In this document: one piece after another, positions 17,989-26,201 of the stretch
Layout of the letters: each line of letters begins with the position of its first letter
How positions within the stretch are numbered: position 1 is the stretch's first letter
Source: an uncultured Planctomycetaceae bacterium
Lineage (GTDB): Bacteria > Planctomycetota > Planctomycetia > Pirellulales > Thermoguttaceae
DNA: 64,000 nucleotides
Assembly (NCBI GenBank): GCA_946408825.1
Contig: CAMJTU010000005.1
Coordinates: forward strand, 1-64,000
Direction of reading: 5' to 3'
Translations under genes and position numbers: made by a program
The notes under the pieces: model-generated
The model's input: the letters and a program-made list of their open reading frames with translations, nothing else
The model's database searches: none
Told to the model about the DNA's origin: nothing

Positions 17989-19476
17989 TTATTTGAGCGC
18001 GTCGATATAGACTAACCGCCGTTTCGAGCGGGTTTTTGCGTTTTTAAAGGCGTCGCGGAATTTCGCTTTCGCGGCGTCGACTTTTTGGCGTCCGTCCTCG
18101 GTCTTTGCGAGCTGAGCAAGAAGCGACTCGACGCGTTGGACGACGAGCGCGTCGTCCGGTTCGGTCGTCGCCCATTGAACCGCCTCGTCGACCGTCGCGT
18201 CGGCGTCGGCGGACGCGTTCGTCTCGGACGCTCTCTTCATCCGCGCTTGGAGAATGAAGTTTTCGACGACGGGGCGGTAGTCGTCGCGTTCCGCGAGCCG
18301 CTGAAGGCGTTCGACCTCGCCGAGTTCCGTCAGTTTTTGACACGCCGTTCGGAGAACGTCGCTCGGCGCTTCGCCGGAAACTGTTATGAACGGCTTGTCG
18401 GACGGGAGCATGTCGACGGCGAGCGCGTAGTTTTCGTAGGCGTCGGCGAACGCCGTTTCGACCTTTTCGCGCAGCGCCTTGACGGGCTCGGCGTCGGAGT
18501 CGGCGGGGACGCGCATAAGCAGGTTCTGAAGTTCGGCGATTCGCGTCTTGTAGAAGGCCGTCGTCTCGTCCTTCGGGACGTCGAGGAGCGTTTGGTCGTA
18601 AGAGAGTTCGCTTCCGCCGACCGGGATCGTCGCGTTTTTCGGCGAATATTTTGGGGTAAGAGATTCGTCGTTGAGGCGGAGCTGGGAGCGATAGAACGCG
18701 CGACGCATCGCGATTTTCGCTTTATTGCCCAACTCCTGGCTGTAATTTGCGATTGGATCGAGATAGTCTTTGAGATTTGACCGAACGCGTCCGCCGGAAC
18801 TGCCGCAATCTTCCATGACGAGCGCTTCAAGTTCGGGAACGAGCGATTCCAACTTCCGGTCGTCCTTCCCGTCGATCGCCCTGGCGATTTCCGTCCTGAT
18901 TCGATACGTCTTCGGAACGAACGCGAGGTTTCCAAGCCAAAGGTTGTCTTTTTCCTTCGCCTCTTTCCAGTTTGCGTCCTCGACTTCCTTTTGCAGCGCG
19001 ATCAGCCCCGCGACGTCCCTCTTATTCATGAGGAATTTGGAGTAGTCATGGAGCGGTTTGGCTCGCTGCTGGTAAGGCGTGTCGGCTGCGAACAAAAGGT
19101 TGCGATCGACGGTCGCCATCCTTTCTTCCAGCGCTTGTCGCGCGGCGTCGTTCGAGCCGTCTTGGAACTTGGCAAGTTCCGTCGAAAGTCTGCCTTTCAG
19201 CCGCATGTAGAAGAGATAATCGCGCCCTTCTGGAACCTGACCGTCGACGAGACCTTCGATCGAGTTGAAAAACGAATCGTCGAGGTTGTAGGGCTCGGAC
19301 TTCGCGTCGCCTTTTTTCTTCGGCTTGTCGCGAGGCGTGGTCTCGGGCGCGGACGGAGTTTCGACGCCGATTGCCGAACCTCGCGTTTGAAAAATCGGGG
19401 ACAGGGAAACCGCGTATATAATCGCGCCGACCAGAACGACGGTTCCTAGGGCGTAAATCAAGATTGTCTTTTGCAT
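17989..19476 (-). CDS. Membrane-anchored helical protein (cassette 2)
   Basis: This 495-residue protein has one N-terminal transmembrane helix (about residues 4-25, ILIYALGTVVLVGAIIYAV), a short Pro/Lys-rich linker (TTPRDKPKKKGDAKS), then a long charged helical ectodomain. It is paralogous over most of its length to the protein at 7963-9336, and the ending is nearly identical. It has no catalytic signature. It sits 39 bp after the permease gene and 61 bp before the macroglobulin-like gene, so all three are very likely one transcript. The membrane anchor is seen directly; its partner is inferred from the conserved order. Confidence 0.75.
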   Translation of the reverse strand: MQKTILIYALGTVVLVGAIIYAVSLSPIFQTRGSAIGVETPSAPETTPRDKPKKKGDAKSEPYNLDDSFFNSIEGLVDGQVPEGRDYLFYMRLKGRLSTELAKFQDGSNDAARQALEERMATVDRNLLFAADTPYQQRAKPLHDYSKFLMNKRDVAGLIALQKEVEDANWKEAKEKDNLWLGNLAFVPKTYRIRTEIARAIDGKDDRKLESLVPELEALVMEDCGSSGGRVRSNLKDYLDPIANYSQELGNKAKIAMRRAFYRSQLRLNDESLTPKYSPKNATIPVGGSELSYDQTLLDVPKDETTAFYKTRIAELQNLLMRVPADSDAEPVKALREKVETAFADAYENYALAVDMLPSDKPFITVSGEAPSDVLRTACQKLTELGEVERLQRLAERDDYRPVVENFILQARMKRASETNASADADATVDEAVQWATTEPDDALVVQRVESLLAQLAKTEDGRQKVDAAKAKFRDAFKNAKTRSKRRLVYIDALK

Positions 19477-19515
19477 GGCTCTGCTCGTAATATGTCGTAA
19501 TGTGTCGTCATGTGA

Positions 19516-22500
19516 TTATTCCGGGACCGCCGCCCAGCCGTCGCGTTGCGTCGGCGCGACAAAAAGGACGGGGAAATCGTCTCCGGTCGGCCTTGTTTCG
19601 GCGGTCGGAGGATCGAGGAACCACGAGTAGCCCGCCGCCAGTCCGACCGCGCGGATTTGACTGTAGACGCGTCCGTTTTCCACGAGGAAGACGCCGTCCT
19701 TCGGCTCCTTGTAGACGCCCGTTTCCGGCGCGAAGACGATCTTCAACTTCTTGCTCTCTTCGGCGATCGGTTCCGGGAGGTCGAAGACGTACGGGTAGTT
19801 GGGGACGGAAACGTGTCGCCTGTCGAGGAAGACGCCGCTTTTTTGCGCGTATTTCGGCTTCCCGTCCTTGTCCAGAACTTCTTTGCCGGTCGCGTCGACG
19901 AAGACGTTCTTCGGGGGCGTCGGACCGCCTGTTTTCGGCTCGAAGAGGAGCCACAAGTCTTTGACGGTAAAGACGTTCTCCCCGTCGCGATCGAAGAGCT
20001 TTACGGCGCGGACGCGGGCGACGTAGGATTTGTCGCCGTCCTCGTAGAAGTCGGGGAAGATTTCCGGCAGTCCGCCTTTGGAGTAGCCGCTGAACAGCTC
20101 GTAGCCGTCGCAGTCAAAGGGCGGCTTCTCGTCGCAGGGCGCGATCGTGAAGAAGAGCGGCTCGCCGCGCGAATCGACGGCGTTATAGCGGCATCCGTAA
20201 TATTGCGCGCCGGAAACGTCGAGGAGCGGCGTTCCGTCGTCGCTAAAGAGACTCAGAAGCAATTCTTGGACCGTCGCTTGATTTACGGGGCGAGGAACTC
20301 CGTCGGGACCGACCCTGCGGACTTGTTTCGCGACGTCGTTAGGCGGGAACGTCACGTTAGTTCGAACGAACTTGCCGGTCGATTGACAGAAGAACGCCTT
20401 TCGTCCGTCGCTCGTCGAGAGCTGGTTTTTATCGGCGTCGAGATAAGGTTCGAGCGCGCTCGTCGACCTGAGCGCCGTCGGCGCCGGGTCCTGCTGTTTC
20501 GTTATGACCGGATAGAGCCCCGCCGGGCGCGTTTCTTCGCCGATCTTCTCGTCGAGACGCGCTTCCAGGTAGTCGCCCTTGGAGGGATCATGCGCTTTTT
20601 TACCGCCTTTCGTCAGGATTCCGAGCGCGTCGGGAAACCGTTCGTCGGCGATAATCGCGCCGTAGGATTCCGGATAATAGAACGAGAGCGCGTTCGGTCC
20701 GCCCTTCTCGCGAACGGCGAGCGCGAGGAAGAGGAGCCGTCGCTGGATTTCAAGGGGAACGCGGGAATAGTCCTTGTCTAACGCGCGCAGGAAAGTATTG
20801 TACGCGGTTATCCGCGTCGCGTCGCGCCCCGGCGGCTGGTCGAGACTGACCGTCTTCGGCTCTCCTCCGCCGACTTCGAACACGTAAGGCAGAGCGGGCG
20901 ACGCCCAGCCGCCGTTTGCTTCGACGGCGTCGGCGTCGGGCCCGTTTAGCCTGAAATCGATAGTCGTACGTTGGCGTTCCGCTTCAACCTGACAGGCGTT
21001 CCACAGCGCGAGATTCCAGCTTAGGGGGAACTTCATGCGGAGCGCTTCCAACGTCGTTTTCTCGGTAAAGGGCGCGACGATCGGGTGTTTCGCGCCGTAG
21101 TAGACGTATTTGTTCGCTGCGAACTCGTCGTAGGTCGGGCGTTTTTGCGGCAGTTCGGCGAGGAACTCGAGGAACGGCAGGTAGGACTTCGGTTCGCCTG
21201 TCGACCTGAGCGCCGTCATGGACACGTCATACAGGCCCCTTTCCGCCGTCGCCTCGTCCTTAGGACCCGCCATGAACATTTTCGTCGCGGCGCTCGTCAA
21301 CAGGACGCTTTTCGCCGCGTCGTTAATCGAGAGCCACGGCTCCGTGTTCGCGTAAGCCTGAGGGAACAACTCGAGGTCGTAGACGCCCATTTCCGCGCGC
21401 GTCTTTTCGTGGAGCGCGCGACCTTCCGCAGAGCTTGCAGCAGACGCATAATTGCCAAGCCTCGATCTAATAGACGCCTGGTATAAGCCATATTCCGCCG
21501 TGTTTGCCGGAGACGGCAGATTGGCGAAGATCGCGCGCGCCGGGAGCTTCTCGGGCAACCCTTGCGGGTTGAGATCGACGCCGAGCAGGGGGGCGAGCAG
21601 GGGAAAGAGGAACGTCGCCGCCAGCGCGATCGGCGGGACGAGCGTCATGGGGACGTCTTTCCGTTCCTTGAGGCTCTTGGCGACGACGGGGATCGACGCG
21701 AGCGCGAAGAACGCGCCGACGACGAAGAAGAACGTCTTCGCGCCGAACGTCGCGAACTTGTTGTGGAATATCAGCCCGGCGCCGACGAGCGCCGCGGCGA
21801 TTACAAGCGTCGTTTTTCCGACGACGACGAGCCGTCCGCCCGGCGTCGCCGCGCTCCATAGCGCCGCGCCGACCCCGAGCGTCGCCGCCGCGAGCGCCAG
21901 CGACCAGAATTCGGGTCTAGCGACGAACAATCCCGAGACGAAACCGTAATCGCGGAATATTTCAAGACGCGTCGACACGAAGAAGAAGCGCGCGAAAAAA
22001 CAGCCGACGAGCGCGAAGCCGACAGCGACGAGCGCGTTGGCGAGCCAGTATCGCCATAGCCCGACGCAAAATCGCGATTTGAGGGGCGCGCCTCGACGTT
22101 TCGCGTCGAGGAAAAGCCCGGAGACGAGGGAAACGAAGTAGGCGGAGTAGAGAATCTGGACGGCGCTTCCCGCGACAAACTCGGACCATTGGGAGCGCGC
22201 CGCGATAGAGACGACGAACGTCATAAGGAAGACGACGATTCCCATCTCAAAGAGGAGGGACGCGGGGGAGCGGAAGAAGAGCGCCGCCTCTCTGAGAACG
22301 TGCGCGACGATCGCGGGGAACGTCCAAGGTTTGGAACTCGCCGCCGCGCGGCGTTTGAAAGCGTCGAAGACGCCGACGTCGATCGCGTCTTCGGAGAGTT
22401 TCGCCGATTCGTCAAAGATCGTCGCCTTGGGGACGTCGCGATACCCGAATCGGTTCCGAATTGGCGCGAACGCGAGCGCGAGGAGTCCGCAGACGAGACA

Positions 22501-23133
22501 GAAGCCGTTGACGAACTCCGCGCTTGCGATTTCTTGCCCGCCAATCAGATTCGCGCGCGACGCGATCGCGATCGCGGCGCACGCCAGCGCGCTGACGACC
22601 GTCAGGAAGATCGCCGTCGCCTGACGGTCGACGCGTCCGGTCCAGAAAACGCCCCAGCAGAACGCGACGCCGAGCCCTGAGCCGTGAACGAGCGTCATGA
22701 GGTCGATCCCGCCGTCCGACTGGAAGTAGGAGCGGAGCGTCGTCGTAAAAGCAAGCCTGTGATATTCGTCCAGATAGAGCGTGACGCCGAAGACGATCGC
22801 GGCGATAAACGCCGTCGACGCGAAAACGTAGCAAAATTTGGCGAACGCGACGACGTTCCATTGGGGCGCGATTCTACGCAACGTCTCCATATAGCCGTTT
22901 TCGCGCTCGCGAGCGAACGCCGTCGCGGATAGAATCGTCGCGTTGAGCCACAGAGCGATTATCCCCGCCGTGATGAAAGTCCGAAGTTGGCCGGAGCCGA
23001 CGTCCGCGACCGGATAGGCGGAGAAAAGAAAGGGCGCCGCGAAGTAATAACACGCGCCGACGAGCATGAAGATCAGCGTTTCCCAACGCGTCTCGAGAAA
23101 TTCCTTATAAAAAACCGCTATGAACCTTTTCAT
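19516..23133 (-). CDS. ABC-2 type permease with giant C-terminal soluble region (cassette 2)
   Basis: The start at 23133 (MKRFIAVFYKEFLETRW) has a GGAGG ribosome site 6 bp upstream; a longer frame to 23187 is not conserved with the paralogue. The 1205-residue protein has about 12 transmembrane segments in residues 1-522, with the AFARERENGYMETLRRIAP loop matching cassette 1. A ~680-residue soluble part of unknown fold follows. Shared landmarks with the cassette 1 permease include GAQYYGCRYNAVDSRGEP and a Tyr-Pro-Tyr-x-Phe-Asp-Leu-Pro segment. Export or remodelling of envelope components is possible, but no substrate can be named. It starts 61 bp after the ATPase gene. Confidence 0.85.
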   Translation of the reverse strand: MKRFIAVFYKEFLETRWETLIFMLVGACYYFAAPFLFSAYPVADVGSGQLRTFITAGIIALWLNATILSATAFARERENGYMETLRRIAPQWNVVAFAKFCYVFASTAFIAAIVFGVTLYLDEYHRLAFTTTLRSYFQSDGGIDLMTLVHGSGLGVAFCWGVFWTGRVDRQATAIFLTVVSALACAAIAIASRANLIGGQEIASAEFVNGFCLVCGLLALAFAPIRNRFGYRDVPKATIFDESAKLSEDAIDVGVFDAFKRRAAASSKPWTFPAIVAHVLREAALFFRSPASLLFEMGIVVFLMTFVVSIAARSQWSEFVAGSAVQILYSAYFVSLVSGLFLDAKRRGAPLKSRFCVGLWRYWLANALVAVGFALVGCFFARFFFVSTRLEIFRDYGFVSGLFVARPEFWSLALAAATLGVGAALWSAATPGGRLVVVGKTTLVIAAALVGAGLIFHNKFATFGAKTFFFVVGAFFALASIPVVAKSLKERKDVPMTLVPPIALAATFLFPLLAPLLGVDLNPQGLPEKLPARAIFANLPSPANTAEYGLYQASIRSRLGNYASAASSAEGRALHEKTRAEMGVYDLELFPQAYANTEPWLSINDAAKSVLLTSAATKMFMAGPKDEATAERGLYDVSMTALRSTGEPKSYLPFLEFLAELPQKRPTYDEFAANKYVYYGAKHPIVAPFTEKTTLEALRMKFPLSWNLALWNACQVEAERQRTTIDFRLNGPDADAVEANGGWASPALPYVFEVGGGEPKTVSLDQPPGRDATRITAYNTFLRALDKDYSRVPLEIQRRLLFLALAVREKGGPNALSFYYPESYGAIIADERFPDALGILTKGGKKAHDPSKGDYLEARLDEKIGEETRPAGLYPVITKQQDPAPTALRSTSALEPYLDADKNQLSTSDGRKAFFCQSTGKFVRTNVTFPPNDVAKQVRRVGPDGVPRPVNQATVQELLLSLFSDDGTPLLDVSGAQYYGCRYNAVDSRGEPLFFTIAPCDEKPPFDCDGYELFSGYSKGGLPEIFPDFYEDGDKSYVARVRAVKLFDRDGENVFTVKDLWLLFEPKTGGPTPPKNVFVDATGKEVLDKDGKPKYAQKSGVFLDRRHVSVPNYPYVFDLPEPIAEESKKLKIVFAPETGVYKEPKDGVFLVENGRVYSQIRAVGLAAGYSWFLDPPTAETRPTGDDFPVLFVAPTQRDGWAAVPE

Positions 23134-23193
23134 CGATCGCCTCCGCGTCTCTTCTTTCGTTGGATTTGAGAAAGTGGGGTACGACAATCGCCG

Positions 23194-24162
23194 TCAACGT
23201 CTTTGCATGTACGCGACGAAGACGTCTTCTAGCGACGGAGTCGAAACGTCCGCGTCTAACAGCCGATCTTCAAGGGACGCTTGCAAGCGTTCTTTGAAAT
23301 TACGAGAAAGACCGCGACCGAGCAAGCGATATGTCGCTCCGTAACGTTCCACGCCGACGAGTTCTTCGTCGAAGAGCGTCGCGAAAAGCGCGTTGAAGGA
23401 GTCGTCGTTTGGCGCGTCGGCAATCGACGCTTCGACGACGCGGGTCGTCTGTTTAAGATGTTCTATAGAATCCATAAGGACGAATTTTCCGTCCTTTAGA
23501 AAAGCGACGTGATCTGCGACTCGCTCGATCTCCGCCGTTTGATGACTCGAGAGTAAGACGGATTTTCCCAGCGCGCCGAGTTCGGCGATATTGGCGAGAA
23601 TATGACGCCGGACGAGCGGATCCATTCCCGAAGTAGGCTCGTCGAGGACGAGTATTTCCGGATCGCGCGCAAGCTCTAACGCAAGCGACGCCTTCGCTTT
23701 CATCCCTTTGGAAAGCGTCTTAATCCGGCTCTTTGGATTGAGTTCTAACTCTTCGCAGAGTTCCGCGTAACGCCGCAAGTAACCCCGACGGTTAAACGCG
23801 GACGCGAATCGACCGATCTGCTCGACCGTCATGTACTCGTAAAGCGTCGGCGTCTCGGGAATTACCCCAATTCTCTCGCGGACTTCTTTAAAGTCTTTTA
23901 ACGGATCGCGGTCGAAAACGCGAACAACGCCGTTCGTCGGCGCGGTTTCGCCGAGAATCATGCGAATCGTCGTCGTCTTACCGGCGCCGTTTTCGCCCAG
24001 AAGCGCGAAAACGGAACCCGGTTCGATCGAAAAGGAGACGCCGTTCAAGACCGTTTTAGAGCCGAACTTTTTAACGACGTCTTGTAGCTCGACGACTTTT
24101 GCGGCAGGCGGGTCTAACGATGAAGGATCATACGTCGTCGATCTTGGCGAAATTGCGCCCAT
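23194..24162 (-). CDS. ABC transporter ATP-binding protein (cassette 2)
   Basis: This 322-residue protein has the same length and architecture as the ATPase at 12983-13951. Walker A is GENGAGKTT, the signature is LSKGMKAKASLALEL, Walker B is EILVLDEPTSGMD, and the switch His is in LLSSHQTAEIERV. The C-terminal domain is of the CcmA/GldA type. Its start lies 49 bp inside the 3' end of the GntR gene in another frame. A shorter start is possible, but the N-terminal segment (AKVVELQDVVKKFGSKTVL) is conserved between copies and argues for a start close to this one. It energises the downstream permease. Confidence 0.92.
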   Translation of the reverse strand: MGAISPRSTTYDPSSLDPPAAKVVELQDVVKKFGSKTVLNGVSFSIEPGSVFALLGENGAGKTTTIRMILGETAPTNGVVRVFDRDPLKDFKEVRERIGVIPETPTLYEYMTVEQIGRFASAFNRRGYLRRYAELCEELELNPKSRIKTLSKGMKAKASLALELARDPEILVLDEPTSGMDPLVRRHILANIAELGALGKSVLLSSHQTAEIERVADHVAFLKDGKFVLMDSIEHLKQTTRVVEASIADAPNDDSFNALFATLFDEELVGVERYGATYRLLGRGLSRNFKERLQASLEDRLLDADVSTPSLEDVFVAYMQRR

Positions 24163-24575
24163 TCTTCTTGTTCCTCTTTTATGTCGACAATCTTAAATTT
24201 CGCGTTCGCTTTATCGACCGCGGCGTCGACGATGCTCTTCATTTCTTCGAAAGAAAGCCCGCCGAGCGCGCCGGCTTCGAGCGTTTCTTCGAGTTGTCGC
24301 TTGAGATAGTTGCGTTGATACCGTTGGCACTTCGTTTTAGCGCCTTTCGTAACGACGAATCCCATGCCACGAACAGGGGCGATGATTCCTTCCCCAACGA
24401 GATTGCGGTATGCCTTAACGACCGTCTGGTGGTTGATAGCCGCGACCTTGGCGATATCCCTGATCGACGGAATGCGTTTTCCTTCGGGGAAAGCGCCGGA
24501 CGCGATGCAGAGTTTCGTCTTCTGCTCGATTTGCTCGAAGAGGGGAACCGAACTGTTAGCGTTGATCTTGTACAT
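24114..24575 (-). CDS. GntR-family (YtrA-type) transcriptional regulator (cassette 2)
   Basis: This 153-residue regulator has a winged-helix domain (MYKINANSSVPLFEQIEQKT to GMGFVVTKGAK) and a short C-terminal helix region, as in YtrA-type members that control adjacent ABC transporters. An AAGGA ribosome site precedes the ATG. It is paralogous to the regulator at 13944-14375, notably in the helix-turn-helix core (NHQTVVKAYRNLVGEG against NHLTVFKAYRHLTDEG). Such similarity raises possible cross-regulation between the two cassettes. It is the first gene of cassette 2. Confidence 0.9.
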   Translation of the reverse strand: MYKINANSSVPLFEQIEQKTKLCIASGAFPEGKRIPSIRDIAKVAAINHQTVVKAYRNLVGEGIIAPVRGMGFVVTKGAKTKCQRYQRNYLKRQLEETLEAGALGGLSFEEMKSIVDAAVDKANAKFKIVDIKEEQEEWAQFRQDRRRMILHR

Positions 24576-24632
24576 GTTATTCCTTTACAATCTGAAATAG
24601 GAATGGTTTGCCAAAAAACGAGCTTACCACTC

Positions 24633-24643
24633 CTGTGTCACAG
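24633..24643 (-). promoter_or_regulatory. Candidate operator palindrome of cassette 2
   Basis: The perfect palindrome CTGTG-T-CACAG overlaps the edge of the -10 box. It shares the plus-strand string CACAGTATA with the cassette 1 promoter, but the dyads differ in spacing (1 bp against 9 bp). Binding by the GntR protein is inference. Confidence 0.5.
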
Positions 24644-24670
24644 TATAGCCCGGCGTCCGAACAGGGTCAA
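24642..24670 (-). promoter_or_regulatory. Sigma-70-type promoter of cassette 2
   Basis: On the minus strand TTGACC (24670-24665) is separated by 17 bp from TATACT (24647-24642). Transcription would begin near 24635, about 60 nt before the GntR start codon. Same spacing and -10 box as cassette 1. Confidence 0.78.
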
Positions 24671-25103
24671 TAGTTCGGAGGGCGAGTTTCTAAAATTTCC
24701 TAAAAAAACGAATTTCCTCGGACTATTCGTCTCGTCTTCAGAAGAAGAAAGGACGGAAAACGACGCGGCGTCTTGAGCGAGCGAACGCCTGACGATCGCC
24801 GTGACATGTCGTTTCTTAGTCGCGGACGTCGTTCATTTTAATCGCTTTATGATGAAACGAAGCGTTTTTTATCGTTTTTTTCGAACGTTTTTTTAAAAAA
24901 AAACGTTATCACGTCGTCGTTTGCGCGTTAGGGGGAATATCGGACGAATTGTCAAAGACAAAGCGTTCCGCGATTTCCTTCAAATTCAGACCACTTGCGA
25001 CGGCGTTATCCCCTTTAGACAAGACGACTTAACGCCGACGGTTTGTACGCTTTTTGGTCTGACGCCGGCTTAAAAAGTCGAAGAAAGTCAAAAGGTCGAG
25101 GCG
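24671..25103. other. Intergenic region with A/T palindrome
   Basis: No gene is seen between the cassette 2 promoter and the glycosyltransferase gene. The region holds three T-runs and a near-perfect A/T palindrome at 24884-24907 (AACG, T7, A9, CGTT). This could act as a weak terminator after the glycosyltransferase, but it lacks a GC stem. Confidence 0.45.
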
Positions 25104-26066
25104 TTACTTATCGTCCGTTCGTTCTTTGACGGAATATTCTCTCGATCTGCGCAGGTTTTGCGAGACGACAAGTTCGGCGATGAAGCCGATCGAAAGAACC
25201 TGAGCGCCGAATAGGAGCAACGCCGCGGAATAGACGACCGCAGGACGCCCTGAAAGCGTATAGCTCGCCAATCCGAGGAACGGAATCCGCGCCAGAACCC
25301 AGCGCGTCGCGAGCCACAGAAGCGTAAGCGCGCCGATTCCGAAGGAGCACATGCCGACCGTTCCGAGAAAATGCTGCGGACGCGTCCCGTAACTCGTGAC
25401 GAACTTGACGGAAAGCAGATCGAGAAAGCCCTTGATGAAACGCGTAAACCCGTATTTGGAATGTCCGAACTTTCGCGCGCGATGGTTGACGACCTTTTCG
25501 CCGACCTTCCAGCCTCTCGCGCCCGCGAGCGCGGGAATAAATCGGTGCAATTCGCCGTAGAGCGTGATTTCGTCGAAGATTTCGCGGCGATAGCATTTCA
25601 TGCCGCAGTTGTGATCGTGGAGATTGACGCCCGTCAGGCGGCTGACCATCTTGTTGAAAACGTGGCTCGGTATCACTTTGTGCCACGGGTCGTGGCGGGT
25701 CTTTTTCCAGCCGCTGACGCAGTCGTATCCTTCGTTCATAAGTCGCAGAAAATCGGGAATTTCATGCGGATCGTCTTGCAGATCCGCGTCCATCGTCATC
25801 ACGATCGGACTCGTCGCGGCGTGAAGCCCTGCGTCGAGCGCCGCCGCCTTGCCGAAGTTGCGACGGAACCGAATCCCTCGAACGCGCGGATCCTTTTGAG
25901 CGAGTTCGGCGATAATCGACCAACTGGAGTCGGTCGATCCGTCGTCGATCATGACGAGTTCCAGATTCAACCCTAACGAACGAACGACCTCGTCGATTTC
26001 GCCATACAGAGTACGGAGGCTTTCTTCTTCGTTGAAAACGGGAACGACAACGGTTAGATCTGTCAT
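25104..26066 (-). CDS. Family 2 glycosyltransferase, DPM1/GtrB-like, with C-terminal membrane helices
   Basis: This 320-residue protein has a GT-A fold: the start TVVVPVFNEEESLRTLYGEI, a metal/nucleotide site in DADLQDD near residue 95, and acceptor-loop residues around CGMKCYRREIFDE. Two C-terminal transmembrane segments lie at about residues 230-255 and 270-295. This layout is that of enzymes moving a sugar from a nucleotide donor to a polyprenyl phosphate on the cytoplasmic face (DPM1, GtrB, ArnC group). The conserved segment FGHSKYGFTRFIKGFLDLLS fits the group. It is transcribed divergently from the beta-helix gene at 26202. The sugar cannot be read from the sequence. Confidence 0.9.
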   Translation of the reverse strand: MTDLTVVVPVFNEEESLRTLYGEIDEVVRSLGLNLELVMIDDGSTDSSWSIIAELAQKDPRVRGIRFRRNFGKAAALDAGLHAATSPIVMTMDADLQDDPHEIPDFLRLMNEGYDCVSGWKKTRHDPWHKVIPSHVFNKMVSRLTGVNLHDHNCGMKCYRREIFDEITLYGELHRFIPALAGARGWKVGEKVVNHRARKFGHSKYGFTRFIKGFLDLLSVKFVTSYGTRPQHFLGTVGMCSFGIGALTLLWLATRWVLARIPFLGLASYTLSGRPAVVYSAALLLFGAQVLSIGFIAELVVSQNLRRSREYSVKERTDDK

Positions 26067-26201
26067 AATGATTCCATGGGAGAATTTAACGATGAAACTA
26101 AAATTGAAACGATTTACGACGCTTCGTCAGGATTGTACAATTAACATAGCGGCTTGAAAAGAACCTGCCGCACGTTCCATCCGTTTTAGAGGAGTAATTC
26201 C

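Noticed and set aside
24884..24907. A/T palindrome as a strong terminator
   Set aside because: It has no GC stem, so it would be weak; listed only as part of the intergenic description.
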